Notes: a model not told the origin generated them from the sequence alone. A stretch of DNA of 64,000 nucleotides from Janthinobacterium rivuli (GCF_009208735.1 NZ_WFLJ01000015.1:62001-126000); one strand, 5' to 3'. Positions 1 through 8,754 are shown, counted from the stretch's first letter. Translations and numbers: made by a program.

Positions 1-35
1 GCGCCTTCACGGCCGGCATGCGCCTGAAGTTCTAA
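1..35 (+). CDS. C-terminal tip of an upstream protein, probably an outer-membrane beta-barrel
   Basis: Only the last ten codons are inside the window, read in the frame starting at base 3 and ending in TAA. They encode AFTAGMRLKF. A terminal Phe after alternating hydrophobic residues is typical of outer-membrane barrels such as TonB-dependent receptors or porins, because the assembly machinery recognises that final residue. Nothing more can be said from so short a piece. Confidence 0.35.
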   Translation, partial: AFTAGMRLKF

Positions 36-144
36 GGCGCGGCGCGGGACGCATCGATGGCGGGCTGTCTGTTGCGGATAGGCCGCCATTGTTGTTTCAG
101 AAGTGGGTCAAAGTCACGGATTCCGGATTCAGGAATGAAACAGT

Positions 145-230
145 CCGATTTTTCATGAATTTTCATTGACAGCGCATTTCGCAACCGTTAAATTGAACAC
201 GTATTTCAAATATCGGAACAAAATATACCG
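145..230 (+). promoter_or_regulatory. xsc1 promoter with IclR-type operator
   Basis: A TTGACA box at 166-171 and TTAAAT at 188-193 are 16 bases apart. An imperfect inverted repeat CGGAAC-AAAAT-ATACCG lies at 214-230, 20 bases after the -10 box. A CCG element at 145-147, in CCGATTTTTCAT, sits 21 bases upstream of the start of the -35 box. The same elements at the same spacing occur before xsc2 and tauX, so this is probably the binding region of the IclR-family regulator encoded at 11487-12329. Binding itself is inferred. Confidence 0.65.
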
Positions 231-261
231 ATTTTTCATAAAACCGTAAGGAGACTGAGCC

Positions 262-2076
262 ATGACCGATTTGTCCGACCAAAAAGCCGCCGCCGCTGCC
301 ATTCCAGTGGGCCCGCAAAAGATGACGCCTTCCGAAGCGTTCGTGGAAACCCTGGCCGCCAACGGCGTGACCGACATGTTCGGCATCATGGGCTCGGCCT
401 TCATGGACCCGATGGATATCTTCGCCCCGGCCGGCATCCGGCTGATTCCCGTCGTGCACGAGCAGGGCGCCGGCCACATGGCCGACGGCTATGCCCGCGT
501 CTCGGGCCGCCATGGCGTCGTCATCGGCCAGAACGGCCCCGGCATCAGCAATTGCGTCACGGCGATTGCCGCCGCCTACTGGGCGCATACCCCGGTCGTG
601 ATCATTACCCCCGAGACCGGCACGATGAGCATGGGCCTGGGCGGCTTCCAGGAAGCGAACCAGTTGCCGATGTTCGAGGAATTCACCAAGTACCAGGGCC
701 ACGTGACCAATCCCGCCCGCATGGCGGAATTCACGGGCCGCTGCTTTGACCGCGCCATGTCGGAAATGGGCCCGACGCAACTGAACATCCCGCGCGACTA
801 TTTTTATGGCGAAATCAAGGCGGAAATCCCCAAGCCGAACCGCCTGGACCGTGGCGCCGGCGGCGAGCAAAGCCTCAACGATGCGGCCGAACTGCTGGCC
901 AAGGCCAAGTTCCCCGTCATCATCTCGGGCGGCGGCGTCGTCATGGGCGAAGCGATCGAGGAATGCAAGGCCTTGGCCGAGCGCCTGGGCGCCCCCGTCG
1001 TCAACAGCTATCTGCATAACGACTCGTTTCCCGCCAGCCATCCGCTGTGGTGCGGCCCGCTCGGCTATCAAGGATCGAAAGCGGCCATGAAACTGATCGC
1101 CCAGGCCGACGTCGTCGTCGCCCTCGGTTCGCGCCTGGGGCCGTTCGGCACCTTGCCGCAGCACGGCATGGATTACTGGCCGAAGAACGCGAAGATCATC
1201 CAGATCGACGCGGACAACAAGATGCTGGGCCTGGTCAAAAAGATTTCGGTGGGCATCTGCGGCGACGCCAAGGCGGCGGCCAAAGCGATTCTTGCCCGCC
1301 TGGATGGCAAGAAGCTCGATTGCGACGCCACGCGCGAGGAACGCTATGCCACCGTGCAAGCCGAGAAGGCCGCGTGGGAAGAGGAATTGACGAACTGGAC
1401 GCACGAGAAAGATGCGTACAGCCTGGACATGATCGAGGAACAGAAGAAGGAGCCGGGCAACTACTTGCACCCGCGCCAGGTCTTGCGCGAGCTGGAAAAA
1501 GCCATGCCGGAAGACGTGATGGTGTCGACCGACATCGGCAACATCAACTCGGTGGCGAACAGCTACCTGCGCTTTGAAAAGCCGCGCAGCTTCTTTGCGG
1601 CGATGAGCTTTGGCAACTGCGGCTATGCGTTCCCGACCATCATCGGCGCGAAAGTGGCCGCGCCGCACCGTCCGGCCGTGTCGTATGCGGGCGACGGCGC
1701 CTGGGGCATGAGCTTGATGGAAACGATGACCTGCGTGCGCCACAACATTCCCGTGACGGCCGTGGTATTCCACAACCGTCAGTGGGGCGCGGAAAAGAAA
1801 AACCAGGTCGATTTCTACAACCGCCGCTTCGTTGCCGGTGAGCTCGACAACCAGAGCTTCGCCGAGATCGCGCGGGCCATGGGCGCCGAAGGCATCACGG
1901 TCGACAAGCTGGAAGACGTGGGCCCGGCCCTGAAAAAGGCCATCGACATGCAGATGAATGAAGGCAAGACGACCATCATCGAAATCATGTGCACGCGCGA
2001 ACTGGGCGACCCGTTCCGCCGCGATGCGCTGAGCAAACCGATCCGTCACCTGGATAAGTACAAAGACTACGTGTAA
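262..2076 (+). CDS. xsc: Sulfoacetaldehyde acetyltransferase, copy 1
   Basis: Xsc is a cytoplasmic thiamine-diphosphate enzyme that converts sulfoacetaldehyde and phosphate into acetyl phosphate and sulfite, the desulfonation step of taurine dissimilation. The 604-residue length fits the family. Visible signs are the N-terminal pyrimidine-binding region with a conserved Glu (VVHEQGAGHMADGYARVSGR), a central domain, and a C-terminal ThDP motif starting GDGAWGMSLMET and followed by the HNRQWGAEKKNQ segment. AAGGAGA precedes the ATG. It is followed by pta and tauE, which use its two products. The protein is almost identical to the second copy at 12517: apart from the first ~20 residues I see only one Ile/Met change. 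Identification is firm. Confidence 0.96.
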   Translation: MTDLSDQKAAAAAIPVGPQKMTPSEAFVETLAANGVTDMFGIMGSAFMDPMDIFAPAGIRLIPVVHEQGAGHMADGYARVSGRHGVVIGQNGPGISNCVTAIAAAYWAHTPVVIITPETGTMSMGLGGFQEANQLPMFEEFTKYQGHVTNPARMAEFTGRCFDRAMSEMGPTQLNIPRDYFYGEIKAEIPKPNRLDRGAGGEQSLNDAAELLAKAKFPVIISGGGVVMGEAIEECKALAERLGAPVVNSYLHNDSFPASHPLWCGPLGYQGSKAAMKLIAQADVVVALGSRLGPFGTLPQHGMDYWPKNAKIIQIDADNKMLGLVKKISVGICGDAKAAAKAILARLDGKKLDCDATREERYATVQAEKAAWEEELTNWTHEKDAYSLDMIEEQKKEPGNYLHPRQVLRELEKAMPEDVMVSTDIGNINSVANSYLRFEKPRSFFAAMSFGNCGYAFPTIIGAKVAAPHRPAVSYAGDGAWGMSLMETMTCVRHNIPVTAVVFHNRQWGAEKKNQVDFYNRRFVAGELDNQSFAEIARAMGAEGITVDKLEDVGPALKKAIDMQMNEGKTTIIEIMCTRELGDPFRRDALSKPIRHLDKYKDYV

Positions 2077-2101
2077 TCAGTCAGTTCGATCCTTGTATGA
2101 C

Positions 2102-2119
2102 CCCGGCTTGCCGGGTTTT
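2102..2119 (+). terminator. Short hairpin with T-tract between xsc1 and pta
   Basis: CCCGG and CCGGG form a 5-bp stem with a CTTG loop, followed directly by TTTT. The small stem and short T-tract suggest a weak or partial terminator that could lower pta-tauE expression relative to xsc1. The function is inferred. Confidence 0.45.
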
Positions 2120-2198
2120 ATGTGCCGGGACCATGCTTCATGTCTCATGCTTCATGCTTGCGTGGTTCCGGTACTTTTTTTACCGAATTGGAGTACCC

Positions 2199-3200
2199 AT
2201 GAAAGCCCTGCACCGCATCATCGCCCAAGCCCGCGCCGTGCCGAAAAACATCGTCCTGTGCGAGGGCGGCGATGCGCGCGTGCTGCAGGCGGCAGCGCGG
2301 GCGGCCAGCGACGGTCTGGCGCACATCACCATCGTCGGCAAGCCGGCCGCCATCCTGGCGCTGGCGCGCGAACATGCGCTGGAGCTCGATAACGTGCGCC
2401 TGGTCGACCCGGCGACTTCCGATGAGTCGGAACACTATGCCCAGCAATTGTTTGTGCTGCGCCAGGCCAAGGGCATGACGGTGGAGCAGGCCAGGATCGC
2501 CGTGCAAGATCCCTTGTGCTACGCCAACCTGATGGTGCGCCTGGGCGACGCCGACGGTTGCGTGGCGGGGGCCGTGCACACGACGGCCGACGTGGTGCGC
2601 AGCGCCATCCAGATCATTGGCGTCGACCCGGCCTTCAAGCTCGTGTCGAGCTTTTTCCTGATGATGCTGTGCGAACCTTTCCATAGCCTGAAGGGTGGTT
2701 TCATCTTTTCCGATTGCGCCCTCGTGGTCGACCCGAAGGCGGAAGAGCTGGCCGACATCGCCATGGCCGCCGCCGACAGCGCGCAAGCCTTGCTGATGGA
2801 AGTGCCGCGCGTGGCCATGCTGTCGTTTTCCACCAGCGGCAGCGCCCACCATGCGGCCGTCGACAAGGTGCATGCGGCCACGGACCGGGTCAAGGCCCAG
2901 CGTCCGCTGCTGGCCATCGATGGCGACGTGCAGCTCGACGCGGCCATCGTGGCCGAGATTTCGCAGAGAAAAGTCAAGGATTCCGTCGTGAACGGCCGCG
3001 CCAACGTGCTGGTGTTTCCGAACCTCGACGCGGGCAATATCGGCTACAAGCTGGCCGAACGCATGGGCGGCGCCGTCGCCATCGGCCCCTTGCTGCAAGG
3101 CTTGAAGAAACCGGCCAACGATCTGTCGCGCGGTTGCAGCGCCGACGACGTGTATAACGTGATTGCCGTCACCTCCGTGCAGGCCCAGGGTGGGCGCTGA
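2199..3200 (+). CDS. pta: Phosphate acetyltransferase
   Basis: Pta turns the acetyl phosphate made by Xsc into acetyl-CoA and so links taurine breakdown to central metabolism. The 333-residue product matches the short, single-domain Pta class found beside xsc genes. It begins MKALHRIIAQARAVPKNIVL and contains the family segment SFSTSGSAHHA near residue 210 and DGDVQLDAAI near residue 240. I chose the ATG at 2199 because GGAG stands five bases upstream; an upstream in-frame ATG at 2097 would run through the hairpin after xsc1 and lacks a good ribosome site. The downstream tauE overlaps its end. Confidence 0.93.
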   Translation: MKALHRIIAQARAVPKNIVLCEGGDARVLQAAARAASDGLAHITIVGKPAAILALAREHALELDNVRLVDPATSDESEHYAQQLFVLRQAKGMTVEQARIAVQDPLCYANLMVRLGDADGCVAGAVHTTADVVRSAIQIIGVDPAFKLVSSFFLMMLCEPFHSLKGGFIFSDCALVVDPKAEELADIAMAAADSAQALLMEVPRVAMLSFSTSGSAHHAAVDKVHAATDRVKAQRPLLAIDGDVQLDAAIVAEISQRKVKDSVVNGRANVLVFPNLDAGNIGYKLAERMGGAVAIGPLLQGLKKPANDLSRGCSADDVYNVIAVTSVQAQGGR

Positions 3201-3963
3201 GTTGTTCAGCCTGCCCGTGCTGGCGCTGCTGGGCGTGGTGGCGGCGGGCACGTATTTCCAGACCGTCACGGGCTTTGGCCTGGGCATGATCGTCATGGGC
3301 GTGGCCAGCGGCCTGGGTCTGGCGCCCGTGCCCGCGCTGGCGGCCCTCGTCAGCTTGCTGTCCCTGGCCAATTGCCTCGTGGCCTTGCCGGGCGCCTTGC
3401 ACCACCTGGACTGGCGCGCCGTCCGCGCGGCCAGCATCGGCTTGCTGCCGGCCATGGCGGCCGGCGTCTTGTTATTGGGATATCTGGACCAGGCGTATGC
3501 GCCCTTGCTGAAGCTGCTGCTGGGCGCGGCCATCGTGTATGGCGGCGTCAGCATTTTGCTGCAGGCGCCGCCGGGACCGGGCGCGGCCGACAAGCGCAGC
3601 TTCTTCATCAGCGGCGTGTGCGGCGGCCTGTTTTCGGGCCTGTTTTCGCTGGCGGGGCCGCCGCTCGTGTACCAGTTTTATCGCCAGGAAATGAGTTTAA
3701 AGACCATCCGCTACAGCCTGATCTTCCTGTTCGCCATCAGCGCGGGCGGACGCTCGCTGATGGCGGGCAGCCAGGGCCAGCTGGACGCGAAAGTCCTGCT
3801 GCTGTGCGCGCTGGCCCTACCTGTCGGCGTGCTGGCCACCATGGCCGGCAAGCGCTATCCGCCGCCGATCGCCCAGCGCGGCATGCGCCGCATCGCGTTC
3901 GCCGTGCTGACCGCCATCGGCCTCTCGCTGATGGCGGCGGCCGCGCCGCAATTGCTGCACTAA
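3190..3963 (+). CDS. tauE: TauE/SafE-family sulfite exporter
   Basis: This is a polytopic inner-membrane protein of the TauE/SafE family (COG0730), of about 257 residues with roughly eight hydrophobic segments. In taurine-degrading bacteria such as Cupriavidus necator, TauE is proposed to export the sulfite released by Xsc. The family glycines and aromatic residues are visible in GTYFQTVTGFGLGMIVMG near the N-terminus and in FSGLFSLAGPPLVYQFYR in the second half. The preferred start is the GTG at 3190, which overlaps the pta stop by 11 bases; TTG codons at 3163 and 3202 are alternatives. Overlap with pta implies translational coupling. Its stop overlaps that of the convergent rtcB by a few bases. 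Confidence 0.88.
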   Translation: MGAELFSLPVLALLGVVAAGTYFQTVTGFGLGMIVMGVASGLGLAPVPALAALVSLLSLANCLVALPGALHHLDWRAVRAASIGLLPAMAAGVLLLGYLDQAYAPLLKLLLGAAIVYGGVSILLQAPPGPGAADKRSFFISGVCGGLFSGLFSLAGPPLVYQFYRQEMSLKTIRYSLIFLFAISAGGRSLMAGSQGQLDAKVLLLCALALPVGVLATMAGKRYPPPIAQRGMRRIAFAVLTAIGLSLMAAAAPQLLH

Positions 3964-5357
3964 GCCTTGAACGTCAACAAGGGTTTCAGTCGGGCCACCG
4001 ATTGCAGCAAGCCCGCTTCCTCCTGCGCGGCGATGACGGGACCGATCTTTTTATACGCCGTCGGCGCTTCCTCGACGCGGCGCTCTTCGCGCAGGGTCAC
4101 GCACTGGAACGCCATCTCGTCGCCGCCCACCGTGGGCCGCATGGCGCGCATGGCCTGGCGGCGGATGCTGCGCCCCGCGCCATGCGAGCACGACCATAGC
4201 CAGTCGGGATTGCCCATGCCGGTTGCCACATAGGAATAATCGCCCATGGAGCCGGGGATCAGCGCCAGGTCGCCTGCGCGCGCCGGCGTGGCGCCCTTGC
4301 GGTGGATGTTCATGCCGTGCTCGCGCAGGATGACGTTGTGCGGCACGTCCACCACCAGGCGGGATTGATCCTGCGCAAACACTTGCGCCAGGCTGTCGCG
4401 CACCAGTTCGGCCAATACCATGCGATTGACCCAGGCATAGCGCGAGGCCACGCCCATGGCGTCCATGTATTCGCCGGCCAGTTCGCCCGTCAAGCCGTAC
4501 AGGCCAGACTGCGGGTGGCGCAGGCCTTTCGGCCATGCCTCTTTGGCGCGGTCCATCCAGCGGCTGCCGACAAAAAAGCCCACGTCGCGGCTGCCGCTGT
4601 GGATCATGACGACCACTTCGCCCGGCACCAGCCCGTGCCGGTACGCGGCGTGGCGGTCCATGACGGCGTCGACCAGCTGGATTTCCACGAAATGGTTGCC
4701 CGATCCCGTGGTGCCCAGGCTGGGGTCGCGTATCATTTCGCGCGTGCCTACCAGCGCTTCGGGCGCATGGCGCAAGCCGCCGCCCAGTTCGCGCAGGGCG
4801 ATGCAATCGTCGAGCTCGCGCAACAGGCGCGCCTTGTCGACGCGGGGCCACAAGCCATCATTGTGCAGGCTGTCGATGAACGCTTCCGGCCCCACGTCGA
4901 ACAGGGCGGCAAACGCCTTCGAGCGCAGCGGCACGTTGCGGCCATCTTCCAGCAACACATGCTTGAGTTTGGCGAGCAGCTGCGGCTTGCGCGCCTCGAA
5001 CTGGGCCAGGCTCAAGCCCGTCGTGATCAGGCGCATGCCGCAGGCGATGTCCGTTCCGGGGATGGCGGGGATCACCATGTCGGGGCTGGTGGCGACGATG
5101 CTGCCCACGGGCGCAATGCTGCCGGGGTGGAAGTCGGGCGTGGCGCACGCTTTGCACACATGGCCATCCTGGCCCGGTACGGCGACGGCGGCGAATGCCA
5201 TCAGCTGGCGCACGGCTTTTTCCTCGAGCGGAAAGTTGTGGGGCAGCAGCACGGACGCCTGGGCGTGCGGATTGCTGAGTGTATAAATGCCGTCGGCATA
5301 GGCGACGGCGATACCCTGGCGGCGCAGGGCTTTTTGTAATCTGGATAGGGGAAACAC
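3960..5357 (-). CDS. rtcB: RtcB-family RNA-splicing ligase
   Basis: RtcB joins RNA 2',3'-cyclic-phosphate or 3'-phosphate ends to 5'-OH ends using GTP and Mn2+. Family motifs are all visible: a metal-site Cys in IPGTDIACGMRLITT, GSGNHFVEIQ, the metal-binding His in MIHSGSRDVG, and the guanylylated His in SCSHGAGRSIRR near the C-terminus. Length is 465 residues, close to the family norm. The GTG at 5357 is chosen because GGAG lies seven bases upstream; an upstream ATG at 5405 has no such site. It is divergent from an ATP-dependent RNA ligase and a HD-Pnk gene, so the locus looks dedicated to RNA repair. No RtcR activator, RtcA cyclase or sigma-54 promoter was found. Confidence 0.93.
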   Translation of the reverse strand: MFPLSRLQKALRRQGIAVAYADGIYTLSNPHAQASVLLPHNFPLEEKAVRQLMAFAAVAVPGQDGHVCKACATPDFHPGSIAPVGSIVATSPDMVIPAIPGTDIACGMRLITTGLSLAQFEARKPQLLAKLKHVLLEDGRNVPLRSKAFAALFDVGPEAFIDSLHNDGLWPRVDKARLLRELDDCIALRELGGGLRHAPEALVGTREMIRDPSLGTTGSGNHFVEIQLVDAVMDRHAAYRHGLVPGEVVVMIHSGSRDVGFFVGSRWMDRAKEAWPKGLRHPQSGLYGLTGELAGEYMDAMGVASRYAWVNRMVLAELVRDSLAQVFAQDQSRLVVDVPHNVILREHGMNIHRKGATPARAGDLALIPGSMGDYSYVATGMGNPDWLWSCSHGAGRSIRRQAMRAMRPTVGGDEMAFQCVTLREERRVEEAPTAYKKIGPVIAAQEEAGLLQSVARLKPLLTFKA

Positions 5358-5795
5358 GATTCTGCTCCGGAAATAACGAATGCACGGCCATTTTGCAAGG
5401 GCCATGTTTGTTTTCCACGCAGCAGCGACAGGAAGTGCCGCCAGCTTAGCAAACTTCGTGCGGATTGCAAAGCGGGGGCATGCACAAGCGTGCGCACAGT
5501 ACGCGAAGCCACTTGCAAAATAATCAAACAGCCTTTATATTCGCGGTTCTTTCTCGAACCTCTTCCTTATTGGAGCCAAAAGTGCCTCGCTTCTTCGCCA
5601 TCACCTGCTAACGCTGACGAAATGCTCTCTGCAGCATCGTTCGGCGCGTTGACGCCCCCCGATTGCTGCGGCACTGTTTTTGCTCCCTCCGCACACGTAT
5701 CCGAGACAACCGTCTCGATCGTCCACGCCCGAACACGTCGTCAGCACCCCTGACCCTGTATGGACACGCCTGCGGTGAACGCGGCGTGGGACGCT
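5358..5795. other. Divergent intergenic region between rtcB and the RNA ligase
   Basis: The 438-bp spacer contains no convincing gene. A possible sigma-70 promoter for the ligase is at 5513-5541. Searching both strands by eye for a GG-N10-GC sigma-54 signature, expected if RtcR controlled the locus, gave nothing. A small inverted repeat GAGAC-AACC-GTCTC lies at 5702-5715 in the long leader of the ligase transcript. Confidence 0.5.
5513..5541 (+). promoter_or_regulatory. Possible sigma-70 promoter of the RNA ligase-HD-Pnk operon
   Basis: TTGCAA at 5513-5518 and TATATT at 5536-5541 are separated by 17 bases. If used, the transcript would carry a leader of roughly 250 bases before the ligase start. 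This is a consensus match only. Confidence 0.35.
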
Positions 5796-6683
5796 ATGTT
5801 TTTACAATCTTTGCCCTTATTCAAATACCCGCGCACGCCGCACCTGGAAGGCTCGCGCCTGCAGGATGGCGACGACGGTTCCGACCAGATGCCCCTGAAA
5901 AAGCTGGCCGGCCAGTACGTCGTCATCGAGGAAAAAATCGATGGCGCCAACTCCGCCGTGTCGTTCAGCGACGCGGGCGAAGTGCTGCTGCAGTCGCGCG
6001 GCCATTACCTGGCGGGCGGCGGCAGCGAACGCCAGTTCAACCTCTTGAAACCGTGGGCCCATGCGCATGAACACGCGTTGCTGGGCTTGCTTGAAGACCA
6101 GTATGTGCTGTTTGGCGAATGGTCTTACAGCAAGCATTCCGTGTTTTACGACCGGTTGCCCCATTACTTCAACGAGTTCGACGTGTATTGCCGCCGCACC
6201 CAGATGTTTTTATCGACGGCGCGCCGCCACGCCATGCTGGCCGGCTCGCCCGTGCTGTCCGTGCCCGTGCTGTATGCGGGATTGATGCCGATTTCGCCGA
6301 AACAGCTGTGGCTGCTGCTGCGCCATTCGCTGGCCAAGTCCCGGCTGTGGCGCGACGCCTTCGAAGGCGTCGTGGCGCGTGAACGCCTGCCTTTGGACCT
6401 GTGCTGGAAACAGACGGACAAGTCCGACCACGCGGAAGGCCTGTACCTGAAAGTAGAGGACGACGAGCAAGTGCTGGCCCGCTACAAGCTGGTGCGGCAT
6501 GACTTTACGCAAACCATTCTCGACAGCGGTTCGCACCACAGCACGCGGCCACTGATCCCGAACCTGCTGGCCGAGGGCGTGGACCTGTACGCGCCGCAGC
6601 CGCTCGTCACGTGGGAAAGCCTGGGTCTGCATACCTGCCGTTCGCTCGATGAGCTGGCAACATTTTCAAGGAGCACAAAATGA
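5796..6683 (+). CDS. ATP-dependent RNA ligase (nucleotidyltransferase superfamily)
   Basis: The protein seals 5'-phosphate and 3'-OH RNA ends through a lysyl-AMP intermediate, judging from the family. Ligase motifs appear in order: motif I EEKIDGAN with the nucleophilic Lys, SRGHYLAGG, FGEWSYSKH (motif III), an EGLYLKVEDD segment (motif IV) and ARYKLVR (motif V). About 295 residues, with no obvious extra domain. The start at 5796 follows GGGA; an in-frame ATG at 5760 lacks a ribosome site. Its stop overlaps the start of the HD-Pnk gene as ATGA, so both are made together: HD-Pnk would heal ends and this enzyme would seal them. I recognise it as an Rnl-like ligase but not as a named bacterial gene. 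Confidence 0.87.
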   Translation: MFLQSLPLFKYPRTPHLEGSRLQDGDDGSDQMPLKKLAGQYVVIEEKIDGANSAVSFSDAGEVLLQSRGHYLAGGGSERQFNLLKPWAHAHEHALLGLLEDQYVLFGEWSYSKHSVFYDRLPHYFNEFDVYCRRTQMFLSTARRHAMLAGSPVLSVPVLYAGLMPISPKQLWLLLRHSLAKSRLWRDAFEGVVARERLPLDLCWKQTDKSDHAEGLYLKVEDDEQVLARYKLVRHDFTQTILDSGSHHSTRPLIPNLLAEGVDLYAPQPLVTWESLGLHTCRSLDELATFSRSTK

Positions 6684-7819
6684 ACTGGAAACAGTTACAA
6701 CAACTGGTGCCGCCAGCGGGCCAGTCGCCCGATTTCGGCGCTTGCCTGGCCGCCTTCCCGCAGCTGGAACTGGCGAAGACGACGCCGCAAAATCCCGTCT
6801 ATCACGCGGAAGGCGACGTGTGGACGCATACGATGATGGTGGTGGAATCCCTGCTGGCCATGCCCGACTACCAGCAAGCGACGCGGGCGCAGCAGGAAAT
6901 CGTGTTCCTGGCCGCCTTGCTGCACGACGTGGCCAAGTGCAGCACCACGGTGATCGACCCCGTCACGGGCGCCATCGGCCAGCCCGGCCACTCGCGCAAG
7001 GGCGCGCTCGATGCGCGCATCGCCCTGTGGGATGGCGACGCGCCGTTTGCCGCGCGCGAGGAAATCTGCCGCCTGATTAACGTCCATCAAGTGCCATTCT
7101 TCGCGCTGGAACAATCGCGGCGCGGCGTCACGCCGGAATTTACCGTGCGCGAACTGTCGTGGCAAGTCGATATCCGCTTGCTGGCCATGCTGGCCGAAGC
7201 CGATATCCGTGGCAGGATCTGTCCCGATCCGCAGCGCATACTCGATGCCATCGAGCTGTTCCGAGAACTGGCGCGCGAGGAGGGCTGCTATGGCCAGCGC
7301 AGGGAGTTTGTCGACGATCACACGCGCGTCAAATATTTTCGCGGCGCCGAGGCGCATCCCGACTATCCCCTGTTCCAGGAGCCGGGTTCGCACGTGATCG
7401 TCATGTCGGGCTTGCCCGCGTCGGGCAAGAATACATGGGTGGACAAGCACCATCCGCGCCTGCCCGTCGTTTCCTTCGACGATGCGCGGACGGCCTTGGG
7501 CTTGAAGCACGGCAAGAACGAAGGGCAGGTGGGGGACTACGCGGAAGAGCGGGCGCGCGAGCTGTTGCGCAAGGGCGAACCGTTCGTGTGGAACGCCACG
7601 CACCTGTCCAAGCTGATGCGCGAAAAGACGCTCAACCTGCTCTATAAATACCATGCGCAGGTGGAGCTCGTGTATCTGGAGCAGCCGCGCAAGGAGCTGC
7701 TGCGGCGCAACGGCCAGCGCGACACGTCGCTCAGCAACAAGAAGCTGCAATCGATGCTGTGGAACTGGGAAATCCCGCTGCCGATGGAAGCGCATGCCGT
7801 GCGTTACTGTGTCGATTGA
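6680..7819 (+). CDS. HD-Pnk: HD-domain phosphoesterase fused to polynucleotide 5'-kinase
   Basis: This 379-residue protein joins two end-healing activities. The N-terminal HD domain (about residues 30-180) shows HTMMVV and LLHDVAKCST metal-binding histidine/aspartate motifs and would remove 2',3'-cyclic or 2'/3' phosphates. The C-terminal P-loop kinase (about 235-379) shows GLPASGKNTWVDKH, FDDART and WNATHLSK and would phosphorylate 5'-OH ends. The same architecture was described for Runella slithyformis HD-Pnk, recalled from the literature. It overlaps the RNA ligase gene by four bases. The Walker A Ser/Thr after Lys is Asn here (GKNT), which deviates from the general GK[ST] consensus but may be normal for this subfamily. 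Confidence 0.88.
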   Translation: MNWKQLQQLVPPAGQSPDFGACLAAFPQLELAKTTPQNPVYHAEGDVWTHTMMVVESLLAMPDYQQATRAQQEIVFLAALLHDVAKCSTTVIDPVTGAIGQPGHSRKGALDARIALWDGDAPFAAREEICRLINVHQVPFFALEQSRRGVTPEFTVRELSWQVDIRLLAMLAEADIRGRICPDPQRILDAIELFRELAREEGCYGQRREFVDDHTRVKYFRGAEAHPDYPLFQEPGSHVIVMSGLPASGKNTWVDKHHPRLPVVSFDDARTALGLKHGKNEGQVGDYAEERARELLRKGEPFVWNATHLSKLMREKTLNLLYKYHAQVELVYLEQPRKELLRRNGQRDTSLSNKKLQSMLWNWEIPLPMEAHAVRYCVD

Positions 7820-8061
7820 GGCGCCAGCAAAGGTGCGGCGCTTCCTTCGTCCCGCTGTTTGATCGTTTCCCGAGAAATCAAAATAACAACACTTATTTTT
7901 AAAATTGCAACAAACTGAGTATATTGCGACTCTTTCATTTATTACAATGAGTTGCCTGGATAGCGGCATTGCCGGGCTGCGGCGCGAGGGGCTACCCTCG
8001 CGTTCCCCGTGTGAATCACTGCATGATCCACGTCCCCTCATTGAATGAACAGGAGTCATCG

Positions 8062-8754
8062 ATGCACAAATCTCTCATCGCATTGGCCGCCGCCGCCGCG
8101 TTAGGCCTTGGCGCCGCATCTTCCGCCCAGGCGGCCACCCAGACCATCAGCTTCAGCGCCGACCGCGCGCTGGGCGCCACCAATTGGTCAGACACCCTGG
8201 GACTGGGCAAGTTCGACAGCAGCCTGGGCACCTTGACGTCGATCAAGTTCCATCTGGAAGGGGGCGTGCAGGGCAGCGGCAAGGCGGAAAGTCTGGACGC
8301 CGGGGCGTCCGACGTGACCCTGAGCCTGGCCTCGCTGCTGACCTTGTACCGTCCCGACAATTCCACCTTGCTGGTGGCCAATCCCCTGTTCACGCAGACG
8401 TTCGCGCTGAGCGCCTTCGATGGCAGCATCGACTTCGCGGGGACGTCGGGCGCCAGCACGGGCCCCCGTTCGAGCACGGGGTCGAACAGCTACACGAGCG
8501 GCAGCGCCAGCGACTTCGCGCTGTTTTCCTCGGTGGGCGGCGGTTTGATTTACCTGGGTTTGAATGCCCTCGGCTCCTCGACTGGCAGCGGTTCCGGTAA
8601 TTTGCTGACGCAGTTCCAGACGGCCGCCTCCGGCCGCGTGGAAGTGACGTATGAATACATCAGTGCCGTGCCGGAACCGGAAACCTATGTGATGCTGCTG
8701 ACGGGCCTGGCGTTGGCCGGCGTGATGGCGCGCCGCCGCAAGCCCCGCGCCTGA
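8062..8754 (+). CDS. PEP-CTERM exported protein (choice-of-anchor E type)
   Basis: A 230-residue secreted protein with an N-terminal signal peptide (MHKSLIALAAAAALGLGAAS, cleavage likely after AQA) and a C-terminal sorting signal: VPEPETYVMLLTG, a hydrophobic stretch and an ARRRKPRA basic tail. The exosortase/PEP-CTERM system recognises this in biofilm-forming Gram-negatives. The middle is rich in Ser, Gly and Thr, and its opening (SFSADRALGATNWSDTLGL then FDSSLGTLTSIKF) resembles the choice-of-anchor E domain. AGGAG stands before the ATG. Its stop is immediately next to the convergent cobT stop, with no terminator between. No exosortase gene is in the window, and the biochemical role is unknown. 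Confidence 0.85.
   Translation: MHKSLIALAAAAALGLGAASSAQAATQTISFSADRALGATNWSDTLGLGKFDSSLGTLTSIKFHLEGGVQGSGKAESLDAGASDVTLSLASLLTLYRPDNSTLLVANPLFTQTFALSAFDGSIDFAGTSGASTGPRSSTGSNSYTSGSASDFALFSSVGGGLIYLGLNALGSSTGSGSGNLLTQFQTAASGRVEVTYEYISAVPEPETYVMLLTGLALAGVMARRRKPRA

Noticed and set aside
163-2049. Long open frame of 628 codons on the minus strand opposite xsc1 (and the same opposite xsc2)
   Set aside because: It is rich in His, Arg and Gly in the pattern of a mirror frame of a high-GC gene, matches no family I know, and recurs only because xsc is duplicated.
5358-5795. Sigma-54 promoter for rtcB, as in RtcR-controlled operons
   Set aside because: No GG-N10-GC arrangement with TGGC/TTGC context was found on either strand, and no RtcR gene is in the window.
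7900-7960. Shared TATATTGCGAC string before the PEP-CTERM gene (about 7919) and in the AT-rich spacer (about 23122)
   Set aside because: Only two copies, no common spacing to a gene start, and no conserved flanks, so chance in AT-rich DNA is likely.
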